NCBI GenBank assembly: GCA_900466605.1
Contig: UBMU01000014.1
Coordinates: 122,486-186,485 of the forward strand
Direction of reading: 5' to 3'
Source of the DNA: Hyphomicrobiales bacterium
Lineage (GTDB): Bacteria > Pseudomonadota > Alphaproteobacteria > Rhizobiales > Rhizobiaceae
Length of the DNA: 64,000 nucleotides
The notes beneath the pieces are model-generated. The model worked only from the letters and a program-made list of their open reading frames with translations, had not been told where the DNA came from and did no database searches. A program made the translations under genes and the position numbers. How positions within the stretch are numbered: position 1 is the stretch's first letter; every line of letters starts with the position of its first letter. This document shows positions 55,207-64,000 of this stretch, piece after piece.

Positions 55207-56414
55207 TGACCGGTGATAAAGCGGAAAAGCCGCTCCTCCTCACCAATGTGAAGCCCATGGCTTTCGGCGCCAGTACGCCGGCTGGCGCAGTCGACATTCT
55301 CGTCGATGGCAGCGGCAATGTTGCCGCGATCGGTCCACAGCTTGCGGTCGCCGACGATGTGACGCGCGTCGACGGCAACGGCGCCTGGATCTCGCCTGGC
55401 TGGGTCGATCTGCACGTCCATATCTGGCACGGCGGCACCGATATCTCTATCCGGCCCTCTGAATGCGGAGCCGAGCGTGGCGTTACGACCCTCGTCGATG
55501 CGGGCTCGGCTGGCGAAGCAAATTTCCATGGCTTCCGCGAATATATCATCGAGCCATCGAAAGAGCGCATCAAGGCCTTTCTGAACCTCGGTTCGATCGG
55601 TCTCGTCGCCTGTAACCGCGTTGCGGAACTGCGCGACATCAGGGATATCGACCTTGACCGCATCCTTGAGTGCTATGGCGAAAACAGCGAGCATATCGTT
55701 GGCCTGAAGGTGCGTGCGAGCCATGTGATTACCGGTTCATGGGGTGTCACGCCGGTAAAACTCGGCAAGAAGATCGCCAAGATCCTGAAAATCCCGATGA
55801 TGGTGCACGTCGGTGAGCCGCCGGCTCTCTACGACGAGGTGCTTGAAATCCTCGGTCCCGGGGACGTCGTCACCCACTGCTTCAACGGCAAGGCGGGCTC
55901 GAGCATCATGGAGGACGAGGATCTCTTCAGTCTGGCCGAACGCTGCGCGGGTGAAGGCATTCGCCTTGATATCGGCCATGGAGGTGCTTCCTTCTCCTTC
56001 AAGGTCGCAGAAGCGGCGATTAACCGCGGTCTGCTGCCCTTTTCGATTTCGACCGACCTCCACGGCCATTCGATGAATTTCCCGGTCTGGGACTTGGCGA
56101 CGACGATGTCGAAGCTGCTTTGCGTCGGCATGCCTTTCGACAGGGTTGTCGAAGCAGTGACCCACGCGCCAGCATCCGTCATCAAGCTTTCGATGGACAA
56201 CCGCCTGGCCGTTGGCCAGCGCGCCGATTTTACGATCTTTGATCTCATCGATTCCGACATCGAAGCAACGGATTCGAATGGCGACGTTTCCGTGCTGAAC
56301 AAGCTGTTCGAACCACGGTTCGCCGTCATCGGTAGCGAAGCGATTGCGGCCAGCCGTTACATCCCGCGTGCCCGAAAACTGGTGCGGCACAGCCACGGCT
56401 ATTCCTACCGCTAA
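55203..56414 (+). CDS. Amidohydrolase/deacetylase-family metallohydrolase
   Basis: A 403-aa amidohydrolase-superfamily enzyme. DLHVHIWHGG holds the HxH metal ligands, VGLKVRASH the probable carboxylated Lys, MMVHVGEPP and VTHCFNGK further His ligands, and STDLHGHS the catalytic Asp. It belongs to the group often called amidohydrolase/deacetylase or dihydroorotase-like (EF0837-type), typically paired with SelA-like PLP enzymes. It likely hydrolyses a cyclic or acylated amide of the imported solute. It overlaps the upstream permease gene by 4 bases. Confidence 0.9.
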   Translation: MMTGDKAEKPLLLTNVKPMAFGASTPAGAVDILVDGSGNVAAIGPQLAVADDVTRVDGNGAWISPGWVDLHVHIWHGGTDISIRPSECGAERGVTTLVDAGSAGEANFHGFREYIIEPSKERIKAFLNLGSIGLVACNRVAELRDIRDIDLDRILECYGENSEHIVGLKVRASHVITGSWGVTPVKLGKKIAKILKIPMMVHVGEPPALYDEVLEILGPGDVVTHCFNGKAGSSIMEDEDLFSLAERCAGEGIRLDIGHGGASFSFKVAEAAINRGLLPFSISTDLHGHSMNFPVWDLATTMSKLLCVGMPFDRVVEAVTHAPASVIKLSMDNRLAVGQRADFTIFDLIDSDIEATDSNGDVSVLNKLFEPRFAVIGSEAIAASRYIPRARKLVRHSHGYSYR

Positions 56415-56449
56415 GACCGTAAAATCGTAATCGCATGATGGGAGTCTCC

Positions 56450-56947
56450 GTGAACACGTCTGCAGCTACCACCACGACCGTCGGCTCGCCCTATGAGAGG
56501 TTGGCGGCGCTGGGCATCATCCTGCCGCCGTCGCCGCCGCCGATCGCCAATTTCGTCACGCATGTTATCGAAGGCAATATTCTTTATCTGTCCGGTCAAG
56601 GGCCGCGCGAAGTCGATGGTTTCATGCATGTTGGAAAGGTCGGCGGTGAAGTCGGCGTCGATGACGCCTATCAGCATGCGCGCTTGACGGGTATCAATCT
56701 GCTTGCCGTGATGCATGATGCGCTCGGTGATCTTTCCCGCGTCAAGCGGGTCGTCAAGTTGCTCGGGATGGTCAACGCTGTTCCACACTTCCTCGATCAT
56801 CCAAGCGTCATCAATGGCTGCTCTGATCTCTTTAACGATGTCTTCGGGCAAGAGGCTGGGCAGCATGCTCGATCGGCGGTCGGCTTCGGTTCATTACCGG
56901 GAAACATCACGGTGGAGATCGAAGCAATTGTCGCGCTCAGGGACTAA
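56450..56947 (+). CDS. RidA-family protein
   Basis: A 165-aa RidA/YjgF-like protein (long subtype). ILYLSGQGPREVDG, QHARLTGINLLAVMHDALGDLSRVKRVVKLLG and ITVEIEAIVAL are the family segments. RidA enzymes hydrolyse reactive enamine/imine intermediates made by PLP-dependent lyases. The GTG at 56450 follows GGGAG; the ATG at 56435 is an alternative. The SelA-like PLP enzyme encoded at 57904 is the likely source of the intermediate. Confidence 0.88.
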   Translation: MNTSAATTTTVGSPYERLAALGIILPPSPPPIANFVTHVIEGNILYLSGQGPREVDGFMHVGKVGGEVGVDDAYQHARLTGINLLAVMHDALGDLSRVKRVVKLLGMVNAVPHFLDHPSVINGCSDLFNDVFGQEAGQHARSAVGFGSLPGNITVEIEAIVALRD

Positions 56948-56956
56948 AGGGAGACG

Positions 56957-57814
56957 TCAGTGGTTGCGCCACCCCATGATCTTTTCAATGCGTTCGGCCG
57001 AGGCACGCACATGCGTTGTATAGTGGCTTTCGTCCGAAAAGGCTTTCTGTTCGGGAAGGACGATGGAGATAGTAGCAACGCACTGCCCCTCGCGGTCGCA
57101 GATCGGCGAGGCGATACACGCAACAGCGTAGTCCGACTCACCGGCCTGGATCGAAAGGCGTGCTTGAAAGGCCGCACCGGCCGCGCTCGACAGCACTCCG
57201 GCGTCCACCTCGGCGCGTCCTGTGGGCGAAGTCTTGGCGCAACGCGTAAAGAGTTCCACGCGTTCTTTCTCCGGCAGATGGCCAGCAAGCAGGCGTCCAG
57301 ATGCAGTCCAATTCAGCGGCACTCGTGTTCCAACACGGGAAGCAACCTGGAAGTGGCTTGGCCCATCCGCCATCGCGAGCACCAGCATGTAGTCGCCATC
57401 GCGGCCGCACAGTTGCACAGTCTCGCCGGCTTCGCGGCACAGATCATGCATCTCGTGAGTGGCGACGCTCATGAAGTCCAGAGACCGGGCATAGGCAAGA
57501 CCATAGTGGTAAAGCCGCGGCCCCAGCCACAACAAGCCATCGGCGTTGCGCGACAGCATGGTCTTGTCCACCAGGTCGTCAACAATGACATAGACTGTCG
57601 AAAGCGGTGCCTTCACTGCCTTTGCTATCGCGTAAACGCCAGCCGGAGAGCCGGTTTCGTAAAGGTAATCAATCACCTGCAAGGCACGGTCGATACCACT
57701 CACGCGCGAACGGCGGGAAGTCTTTTCGCTACCCGGCATATCAGCAGCGGCGCTCTCTTCGGAGTGGGTCGTCGATGATGTCGTGCTTTCCAATTCCACG
57801 CTCCTCGTAGTCAA
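56957..57814 (-). CDS. IclR-family transcriptional regulator
   Basis: A 285-aa regulator. The N-terminal winged helix (residues 35-95; RALQVIDYLYETGSPAGVYAIAKAV ... STVYVIVDDLV) and the C-terminal effector domain (SRVGTRVPLNWTASGRLLAG, GYAVACIASPICD) are typical IclR. It is embedded in, and opposite to, the transporter/catabolic cluster and divergent from the SelA-like gene, so it most likely controls both transcripts through the shared 14-base motif. Confidence 0.93.
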   Translation of the reverse strand: MTTRSVELESTTSSTTHSEESAAADMPGSEKTSRRSRVSGIDRALQVIDYLYETGSPAGVYAIAKAVKAPLSTVYVIVDDLVDKTMLSRNADGLLWLGPRLYHYGLAYARSLDFMSVATHEMHDLCREAGETVQLCGRDGDYMLVLAMADGPSHFQVASRVGTRVPLNWTASGRLLAGHLPEKERVELFTRCAKTSPTGRAEVDAGVLSSAAGAAFQARLSIQAGESDYAVACIASPICDREGQCVATISIVLPEQKAFSDESHYTTHVRASAERIEKIMGWRNH

Positions 57815-57824
57815 ATGCGAGTTA

Positions 57825-57838
57825 TTACATAATTATGG
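57825..57838 (+). promoter_or_regulatory. Candidate IclR operator, iclR/SelA-like divergent promoter
   Basis: TTACATAATTATGG contains the perfect palindrome CATAATTATG (57828-57837) and matches the motif at 51601-51614 at 12 of 14 positions. It lies between the IclR start and the SelA-like gene. Confidence 0.55.
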
Positions 57839-57903
57839 CATAGCTGCCACTGATGCAAATCGCAACACCCCTCGGACCAAGATATTCGAAATTGGAGACA
57901 ACA

Positions 57904-59100
57904 ATGTCTGATGACATCCGCACCACGATCGGCCTCCGCCCGGTCATCAACGTTTCAGGCACGATGACCAGCCTCGGCGCCTCGATCGTCGTTCCGGAGG
58001 CGATCGCCGCCATGTCGTCGATCCTTCCGCAGTTCGTCGAAATCAACGATCTGCAGCGCAAGGCAAGTGCAGTCATCGCTCGGCTGACCGGGGGTGAGGC
58101 GGGCTTCGTAACCGCTTCGTGTTCGGCGGGCATTTCGCTTGCGGTCGCAGGTGCCATCACCGGAAACGATCTGCTCGCGATCGAAAGGCTGCCAGAAGTT
58201 ACCACGACCAAGAATGAAGTACTCCTGCAGATGGGCCACGTCGTCAGCTATGGCGCTCCAGTGGACCAGGCCATCCGTCTTGCCGGCGGCAAGGTCGTTT
58301 TCGTCGGGCAGGCCACCTCGGCGCATCGATTTCATATGGAAAACGCGATAACCGAAAACACCGCGGCCGCCGTCTATGTCGTATCGCATCACGTTGTCGA
58401 TTACGGTCTGCTGAACCTCAAGGAGTTTGTCGAGATCGCCCATGCAAGGGGTGTGCCTGTCATCGTCGATGCGGCCTCCGAATACGATCTGCGCATTTTC
58501 CTGGAGCAGGGTGCAGATATCGCGATCTACTCGGGCCACAAATTTCTAGGGGGGCCGACTTCGGGCATCGTGGCCGGCAAGAAGGAACTGGTTCGCAATG
58601 CCTTCCTTCAAAACATGGGCATCGGCCGTGGCATGAAGGTTGGCAAGGAAAGCATCTTTGGAGCGATGGCAGCGTTGGAGGCGTGGGAGAAGCGTGATCA
58701 TGCCGGCATCCGCGAACGGGAAACCAGCTATCTCAATCTTTGGAAGCAGACGCTGGACGGCCGCCCGGGTGTCACCGCGCTGATCGAACCCGATCCGACC
58801 GACAATCCGCTCGACCGCATGCGGGTCATCATCACTGCGCAGGACGCGCATATCACCGCATGGGATCTGGCCGATGCGCTGGCGCGCGGTACGCCGCCAA
58901 TCGTCGTGCGCGACCACGAAGTCGAGCACCACTACTTCTATCTGGATCCGTGCAATCTTCATCCGGGCCAGGAGAAAATCGTCGCAAGCCGTTTGGGCGA
59001 GGAACTCGACAAGGCGCGTGCCTCCAATGAGATCATTGCAACGCCACTCGAGAACCGTAGCAAGCACCGCTTCGACGGCGCTTTGCGCTGGCCAGATTGA
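57904..59100 (+). CDS. SelA-like PLP-dependent enzyme
   Basis: A 398-aa fold-type I PLP enzyme of the selenocysteine-synthase/D-glucosaminate-6-phosphate ammonia-lyase (DgaE) group. [16 protein letters not shown] is the family opening, and the PLP lysine lies in [13 protein letters not shown]. These lyases eliminate ammonia or water from amino substrates. Its neighbours are an amidohydrolase and RidA, so the set probably converts the imported solute to a keto acid. The ATG at 57904 follows GGAGAC; the open frame extends to 57853. Confidence 0.9.
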   Translation: MSDDIRTTIGLRPVINVSGTMTSLGASIVVPEAIAAMSSILPQFVEINDLQRKASAVIARLTGGEAGFVTASCSAGISLAVAGAITGNDLLAIERLPEVTTTKNEVLLQMGHVVSYGAPVDQAIRLAGGKVVFVGQATSAHRFHMENAITENTAAAVYVVSHHVVDYGLLNLKEFVEIAHARGVPVIVDAASEYDLRIFLEQGADIAIYSGHKFLGGPTSGIVAGKKELVRNAFLQNMGIGRGMKVGKESIFGAMAALEAWEKRDHAGIRERETSYLNLWKQTLDGRPGVTALIEPDPTDNPLDRMRVIITAQDAHITAWDLADALARGTPPIVVRDHEVEHHYFYLDPCNLHPGQEKIVASRLGEELDKARASNEIIATPLENRSKHRFDGALRWPD

Positions 59101-59133
59101 TCTGAAGTCCGCGCAATTTTGAAGGAGACGATC

Positions 59134-60972
59134 ATGGCAGGCATTCAGGCACAAACCATCACGGCAGCGGAACCGGTTCTATCCGTCCGAAATCTGACGA
59201 CGTCCTTTCTGGTCGATGGCGCCTGGAAGCCAGTCGTACGGGACGTCTCCTTCGATGTTTTACCCGGAGAGACCGTCGCGATTGTTGGCGAAAGTGGGTC
59301 GGGCAAAAGTGTCACGTCACTTTCCATCATGCGCCTGCTTCAGGCGGATTCCAGCCGCATCGAGGGGAGTATCGTGCTCGGCGGCCGCGATCTACTGGCA
59401 CTTCCCGAGGAGGAAATGCGCAAGGTTCGCGGGAATGACGTCGCCATGATCTTCCAAGAGCCTATGACATCACTCAATCCGCTCTTCACCATCGGCGACC
59501 AGATCTCCGAGGCGCTTCTCTGTCACAGGCCGATGTCGAAGGCAGCCGCTCGCGCCGAAACGGTCCGATTGCTGGAAAAAGTTAAAATTCCTTCGGCTGC
59601 TTCACGCTTCGACGAATATCCGCACCGCTTTTCGGGTGGCATGCGTCAGCGCGTCATGATTGCGATGGCACTTGCGTCGCGCCCGAAACTTTTGATCGCC
59701 GATGAGCCGACGACAGCCCTTGACGTGACAATACAGGGCCAGATTCTTGATCTGATCAAGACATTGCAGGAAGAGGAAGGGACTTCAGTCCTTTTCATCA
59801 CCCATGACATGGGGGTGGTCGCCGAGATCGCCGATCGCACTGTCGTCATGTACCGCGGCGAACAGGTGGAGACGAACAATACCGCCGATATCTTCCACCG
59901 CGGCCAGCATCCCTACACTCGTGCCCTGCTATCGGCCGTTCCGGTCCTTGGCTCGATGAGAAACCATAAGCGCCCCTTGCGCTTTCCTGTCGTCGATACT
60001 GCCACCGGTAAAACCGACACGCCGGCCGAAACGACAGATACAGTCGCTTCGAAAGATCGCCCTGTACTGGAGGTCCGGAACCTCACCAAGCGGTTCGACA
60101 TTCATGCCGGGCTTTTCGGCAAGTTGACCGGACGCGTCCATGCTGTCGAGAATGTCTCATTCGACCTTTATGCTGGCGAGACTTTGTCCCTCGTTGGCGA
60201 ATCTGGTTGCGGCAAGTCCACGACAGGGCGCGCGATCATGCGTCTTATCGAGGCGCAGAGCGGCTCGGTTATCGCCGATGGCAAGGATGTTCTGGCGCTC
60301 GACAAGTCAGGTATGCGTGAAATGCGCAAGAGCGTGCAGATGATTTTTCAGGATCCGTTCGCAAGCCTCAACCCACGCATTCGCGTTGGCGACGCTATTG
60401 CCGAGCCCTTTCTAGAACACAGAATGGGAACATCCAGACAGGCGAAAGAACGTGTCGCCGACTTGCTGACAAAGGTGGGCCTGACGCCCGACATGGCCTC
60501 GCGCTTCCCGCATGAGTTTTCCGGAGGTCAGCGTCAGCGTATCTGTATCGCACGAGCACTTGCTCTCGAGCCGAAGGTGATCGTTGCTGATGAAAGCGTA
60601 TCGGCGCTCGACGTCTCGATCAAGGCTCAGGTCATCAACCTCATGCTCGACCTGCAACAGAGCCTGAACCTTGCGTTCCTCTTTATCTCCCACGACATGG
60701 CTGTTGTCGAACGCGTCAGCCACCGCGTCGCTGTTATGTACCTTGGTGAAATCGTCGAGATCGGGCCGAGGGCTGCGGTTTTCGACAATCCACAGCACGA
60801 GTATACGAGGAAATTGATGGCGGCCGTTCCAGTGCCGGATCCGAACCGCCGGTTAGAGAAAAGATCCGTTTCAAATGATGAAATCAAAAGTCCGGTCCGG
60901 CCGATCGATCACGTCATCGCGCCGCTGGAGTATCGGGAAGTGTCGCCAGGGCATCTGGTCGCCATTCGATAG
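59134..60972 (+). CDS. Tandem ABC ATPase (DppD-DppF fusion)
   Basis: A 612-aa protein with two complete ATP-binding cassettes, each with Walker A (GESGSGKS; GESGCGKS), signature (FSGGMRQR; FSGGQRQR) and Walker B (LLIADEPT; VIVADESV). The second cassette has Ser in the DESV position after Walker B, a known variant. Residues 1-275 and 315-612 are the two halves. It energises the permease pair encoded at 53396 and 54337 and completes the transporter. AAGGAG supports the start at 59134. Confidence 0.95.
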   Translation: MAGIQAQTITAAEPVLSVRNLTTSFLVDGAWKPVVRDVSFDVLPGETVAIVGESGSGKSVTSLSIMRLLQADSSRIEGSIVLGGRDLLALPEEEMRKVRGNDVAMIFQEPMTSLNPLFTIGDQISEALLCHRPMSKAAARAETVRLLEKVKIPSAASRFDEYPHRFSGGMRQRVMIAMALASRPKLLIADEPTTALDVTIQGQILDLIKTLQEEEGTSVLFITHDMGVVAEIADRTVVMYRGEQVETNNTADIFHRGQHPYTRALLSAVPVLGSMRNHKRPLRFPVVDTATGKTDTPAETTDTVASKDRPVLEVRNLTKRFDIHAGLFGKLTGRVHAVENVSFDLYAGETLSLVGESGCGKSTTGRAIMRLIEAQSGSVIADGKDVLALDKSGMREMRKSVQMIFQDPFASLNPRIRVGDAIAEPFLEHRMGTSRQAKERVADLLTKVGLTPDMASRFPHEFSGGQRQRICIARALALEPKVIVADESVSALDVSIKAQVINLMLDLQQSLNLAFLFISHDMAVVERVSHRVAVMYLGEIVEIGPRAAVFDNPQHEYTRKLMAAVPVPDPNRRLEKRSVSNDEIKSPVRPIDHVIAPLEYREVSPGHLVAIR

Positions 60973-60984
60973 ACTGGGGATTTA

Positions 60985-61006
60985 GGGCGGAACGAAGCTG
61001 CCGCCC
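60985..61006 (+). terminator. Terminator-like hairpin after the ABC operon
   Basis: GGGCGG (60985-60990) pairs with CCGCCC (61001-61006) around a 10-base loop; only CTTG follows, so it is a weak intrinsic terminator at best. Confidence 0.45.
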
Positions 61007-61054
61007 CTTGCATGACTTTGCGCTCCATCAGACCCGTCGCAGTCATCCAGGGGC

Positions 61055-61972
61055 TCAAATCGCGCTGAACATCAGGGAGCGGTGAAGACTGGCTCCCGCT
61101 AGGTTTCCGTCTCCAACAGCGAGTGCCACTGAAGCCATTGGTCTGGCCACGTCGCCGCACGCGAAAACCCCCGGCATGCTTGTTTCCCTCACCGTATCGG
61201 TCTTGATCACCGAACCGATCGGGCCGTGTTCCATATCCAAGTTAAGCTGTTGTGGGATGTGGCTTGCCAACTCGAAGTGTGCGAGTACGAACAAACCGGC
61301 AAAGGGTAGGGTGCGACCGTCGGCAAGCTGAACGTCGGCGTGACCGGTGATGGCTTCAATCGGGCTTTGCTCGATCGAAGCGCCACGAGATGCAAGTGCT
61401 TTCAATTGCTCCGCATCCGGCTCGAATGCGTTGTTGAGTAAGAGGGTCGTCGGCCCCCAGTCCGGCAACATCAGGGCATGGTGCATGGAAATCGCGGATC
61501 CCGCGATGACGCCGATCTGGCCCTGATTCAGTTCGTAGCCATGGCAGTACGGGCAGTGGAACACGCTCTTACCCCAACGTTGCTGCAATCCCACAATCTC
61601 AGGCAGTATGTCTTTGACCCCAGTCGCCAGCAACAGCCGGCGTGATACATGCCGCTCGTTCCCCACATTGACTTCGAACGCCGCCCCATCAGCGTCATTG
61701 GCGCTTTCGATCCGCTGGGCCGTGTCTGCGCGAGCTGAGACCCACCGCACCGTCGGATACTTCATCACCTGCGCACGGGCCGTAGCAGCTAAGACCGCCG
61801 GATCGACGCCATCCTGGGTCAGAAATCCATGCGAATGACTTGCAAACCGGTTCCGTCTCAGGCCGTCATCAATGACCAACACTTTGCGTCGGGCGCGGCC
61901 AAGTTGCATCGCCGCTGACAGTCCTGCGTAGCTTCCACCGATGATGATGACGTCATGAATGTTGTCGCGCAT
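61055..61972 (-). CDS. Thioredoxin-reductase-like flavoprotein
   Basis: A 305-aa NAD(P)/FAD oxidoreductase. GGSYAGLSAA is the FAD dinucleotide motif, CPYC is the redox dithiol, and FACGDVARP the C-terminal FAD motif. It lacks a fully convincing GxGxxA NAD(P) loop, as in the ferredoxin/thioredoxin-reductase-like subgroup often found beside Rrf2 regulators. AAAGGAG precedes the ATG at 61972. It is divergent from the Rrf2 gene and is its probable target. Confidence 0.9.
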   Translation of the reverse strand: MRDNIHDVIIIGGSYAGLSAAMQLGRARRKVLVIDDGLRRNRFASHSHGFLTQDGVDPAVLAATARAQVMKYPTVRWVSARADTAQRIESANDADGAAFEVNVGNERHVSRRLLLATGVKDILPEIVGLQQRWGKSVFHCPYCHGYELNQGQIGVIAGSAISMHHALMLPDWGPTTLLLNNAFEPDAEQLKALASRGASIEQSPIEAITGHADVQLADGRTLPFAGLFVLAHFELASHIPQQLNLDMEHGPIGSVIKTDTVRETSMPGVFACGDVARPMASVALAVGDGNLAGASLHRSLMFSAI

Positions 61973-62001
61973 AGCTCACTCCTTTAGTTTCGCAACAACA
62001 T

Positions 62002-62040
62002 AAGTGGCATGACATTCGGGAGTCAATCTTCTTGCCACTT
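62002..62040. promoter_or_regulatory. Inverted repeat in the flavoprotein/rrf2 divergent region
   Basis: AAGTGGCA (62002-62009) and TGCCACTT (62033-62040) are perfect complements 23 bases apart. Their place in the divergent promoter suggests a binding site for the Rrf2 regulator. Confidence 0.45.
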
Positions 62041-62110
62041 TTATTGTGACATGATGATTAGGCCCATGCTATGTCGACTGTGAAAGCGCATTTGAGAAAG
62101 GAGCGGCGAG

Positions 62111-62563
62111 ATGAGGCAAGATAGTCGGCTTTCCCGCATGCTGCATGTCCTGATCCACATGGGCAGGCACAATGGTGCGATGACATCGGACATGATCGCC
62201 TCGATGCTCGACGCCAATCCGGTGGTTATTCGACGGACAATGGCTGGTCTGAGGGAGAGCGGCTACGTGCGCTCGGAAAAGGGCCATGGCGGTGGTTGGA
62301 CACTGACCCGCTCTCTCGAGGAACTGACGCTTCTGGACATTCATCGTGCTGTCGGCGAGCCGTCCATTTTCGCGGTTGGACCTGCCTACGACATGCCCGG
62401 CTGCCCGATCGAGAAGGCAGTCAACGAGACGTTGAAGGCCGTCTTTGACGATGCGGAGCAACTGCTTATGAAAAGGTTTGCCGGGGTGACGCTCGCAGAT
62501 ATCGCAGCAAGCTTTCAGGCAACGGGTGATGCCGGAGAGGCTCAGCGCTGCAGTTCGTCGTAA
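62111..62563 (+). CDS. Rrf2-family transcriptional regulator
   Basis: A 150-aa Rrf2 winged-helix regulator (RLSRMLHVLIHMGRH ... ANPVVIRRTMAGLRESG). A single Cys lies in PGCPIEKAV, fewer than the three needed for an iron-sulphur cluster, so it is more likely a thiol- or ligand-sensing member. AAGGAG supports the start. It is divergent from the thioredoxin-reductase-like gene. Confidence 0.9.
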   Translation: MRQDSRLSRMLHVLIHMGRHNGAMTSDMIASMLDANPVVIRRTMAGLRESGYVRSEKGHGGGWTLTRSLEELTLLDIHRAVGEPSIFAVGPAYDMPGCPIEKAVNETLKAVFDDAEQLLMKRFAGVTLADIAASFQATGDAGEAQRCSSS

Positions 62564-62788
62564 GTCACATGACCCACCGCCAGGTCGCAGCTATTGAGAT
62601 GCCGGCATGTCCGCTCTTTCAAAAAGCCACAGTCGGACGACGTCGCGCGGGATGCATTTTGGGCAATTGCCGAGCTCAACCGAGTACGATTGTGTGACGC
62701 CCGTCCTTGGCACAGGAGATAACCTCCCTTCGCCGGCAAGCGTTCAGCGTTCACAGCACGAAAGTTCAGTTGAGTGGTCTTCCATGCG

Positions 62789-64000
62789 TCACGGCTTGGG
62801 AGCAGTCTCCAATTGGGCTTGAACCTGCGACTGGGTATTTTTCCACCCTTTTGGCGCACCTTCAGGCAGGATCTCTGGCGTGGTAAAAAACACGCCGTCC
62901 TGTGTCGGATTTGGCGTTGGCGTCACGGCTGCCTGAGGCGTTCCCGCCACGCCCGTCAACAGCTGAATTCGCGCCAGCATGGCAAAATCTTCATGGACCG
63001 TGTTGTGACAATGGTTCACATAGGACCCGCCGAATTCACCGAACTGGACCTGGAACGTCACGCTGCCACTTTCTCCAAGCCTCCAGACGTCCTTTCTCGC
63101 GAGGTTTTCGGTTGGCCCCGGCGTCTTGCCGTTGCGCAGCATCGTAACACCTTCCTCAAAGTGCAGATGAATGGGGTGATCCCATCCGCCGCCACCATTC
63201 TTGTAAGTCCAGTGTTCCACTTCCCCGGCTTTCGGAACAAGCAGGGAAATCCTGTTCGCGTTCATGGAGTGCGACGATTCCCCATTGATGCGGATTGTCC
63301 AGGGGAAATTTACATACTCTCCGCAGTCCGGCGTGCAACCGTTCGGCCCACGCGAGTCCCCGGTTCCCGACTTGCCGAACTCGACGACACGAGTGCGCAC
63401 TGGCGTCACGATCGGGATCTGCTCCGTCAGTATCGCCGGCACCTGGCTCTTATCGGGATCCGTGGAACGATGGATAACTCCCGGGACATCGACGCTTTCC
63501 ACGGCGCCGACGATACGGAATTCAAGCATCGGGCCAACGACAGGATCGTCCTGTGTGCCCTTAAGAGCCTTCGCAAGACTGAACTCTTCCTTGAGCCGTC
63601 GTCCATCCTCATGGCGCACATGGTTGACCACCTTGATGCGATCGCCAATCTTGAAGCCCGAAAAATCGACAATGAAGTCATAGCGCTCGGCCATGGCCTG
63701 GACCGGCAGAGCCGACATCGTCAGCGGATTGGTAACGAGATTTCCGTCATTGGCGATAAATGTAATCGGAACGGGATTGCCCCTGGCGTCCGCCAATCCG
63801 AGCTTCAGGAAGCGCGACATGCACGCGTTCAGGGCGCGGAACCGATACTTGCGTGGCAGCACTTCGAAGAACGGTGCGAACCCGAAGTTGACGAGTGGGA
63901 CGTCGCCGAGCATGCCGTCGGTGTCGAAGATGTCGAAATAGAGCTGGCCGGACGCGTCGCAGGCACAATCGGAGAAGATTAGATTGACATCGAAATCCGT
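62789..64000 (-). CDS. Multicopper oxidase, partial (5' end beyond the window)
   Basis: At least 403 codons of the C-terminal part of a multicopper oxidase are present; the frame is open past the right edge. HPIHLHFEEG (type 1/3 copper ligands) and HCHNTVHEDFAM (HCHxxxHxxxxM, T1/T3 ligands) are both intact. The CotA/bilirubin-oxidase-like domain layout suggests oxidation of metals or phenols. It may begin with a signal peptide outside the window. No partner gene is visible. Confidence 0.9.
   Translation of the reverse strand, partial: TDFDVNLIFSDCACDASGQLYFDIFDTDGMLGDVPLVNFGFAPFFEVLPRKYRFRALNACMSRFLKLGLADARGNPVPITFIANDGNLVTNPLTMSALPVQAMAERYDFIVDFSGFKIGDRIKVVNHVRHEDGRRLKEEFSLAKALKGTQDDPVVGPMLEFRIVGAVESVDVPGVIHRSTDPDKSQVPAILTEQIPIVTPVRTRVVEFGKSGTGDSRGPNGCTPDCGEYVNFPWTIRINGESSHSMNANRISLLVPKAGEVEHWTYKNGGGGWDHPIHLHFEEGVTMLRNGKTPGPTENLARKDVWRLGESGSVTFQVQFGEFGGSYVNHCHNTVHEDFAMLARIQLLTGVAGTPQAAVTPTPNPTQDGVFFTTPEILPEGAPKGWKNTQSQVQAQLETAPKP

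Noticed and set aside
62774..63982. Long plus-strand 402-codon frame.
   Set aside because: It is the antisense shadow of the multicopper oxidase, whose copper-ligand motifs are unambiguous on the minus strand.
1..64000. Search for CRISPR repeats, tRNA genes, integrases and transposases.
   Set aside because: None was seen by reading; a systematic search with tRNAscan, CRISPR finders and ISfinder would be needed to exclude degraded copies.

Overview
The window looks like accessory DNA, probably plasmid-borne, from a fast-growing rhizobial alphaproteobacterium (Rhizobium/Sinorhizobium/Agrobacterium group). This rests on FixJ-type two-component proteins, an NsrR/Hmp module, a RIME-like intergenic repeat, a small conserved rhizobial protein with an EEGLEETFPASDP-type tail, an alpha-r14-like sRNA, and mixed operons with long gaps and gene remnants. 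No rRNA, tRNA, CRISPR array, intact transposase or replication gene was seen. All assignments come from reading the sequence; no database search was run.

Layout. 1-24 kb is a loosely packed redox, hydrolase and regulator region. It holds an HD-domain protein, three exported alpha/beta hydrolases, four short-chain dehydrogenase or NmrA-type proteins, an AhpD-like protein, a glutathione transferase, a class III cyclase, a MocR regulator, two LysR regulators, a multi-PAS histidine kinase, a FixJ-like regulator and an OmpR-like regulator with a degenerate receiver. Remnants of a histidine kinase and of a receiver lie between intact genes. A probable structured sRNA with two pyrimidine (anti-Shine-Dalgarno) loops and a terminator sits at about 2.7-2.83 kb. 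24-34 kb is a signalling block: a 971-aa PAS kinase faces an operon of a 1870-aa pseudokinase/ATPase/GAF/PAS/histidine kinase and a single-domain receiver.

35-38 kb is a nitric-oxide module: nsrR is divergent from a truncated-haemoglobin/DUF1971 fusion and hmp, with a recognisable NsrR-type box between them. 38-43 kb holds a small acetyltransferase, YceI, a metallo-beta-lactamase-fold hydrolase, a polytopic membrane protein and a 50-aa conserved protein.

43-49.3 kb is the most interesting part. A tightly overlapping minus-strand operon encodes a 67-aa peptide, a YcaO protein, a TfuA protein and a cyclase/STAND-ATPase/TPR protein. A haem-oxygenase-like diiron-type protein diverges from it. 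This fits an undescribed ribosomally made, post-translationally modified peptide (RiPP) locus, possibly thioamidated, whose C-terminal peptide region contains one Cys.

49.4-51.2 kb carries a DHFR/RibD-like reductase, an HxlR regulator and a YCII protein. 51.6-61 kb is a complete oligopeptide-type ABC transporter with an amidohydrolase, a RidA protein and a SelA-like PLP enzyme, controlled by an IclR regulator; a near-identical 14-bp motif occurs in both promoter regions. 61-64 kb has a thioredoxin-reductase-like flavoprotein divergent from an Rrf2 regulator, then a multicopper oxidase that runs off the right edge.
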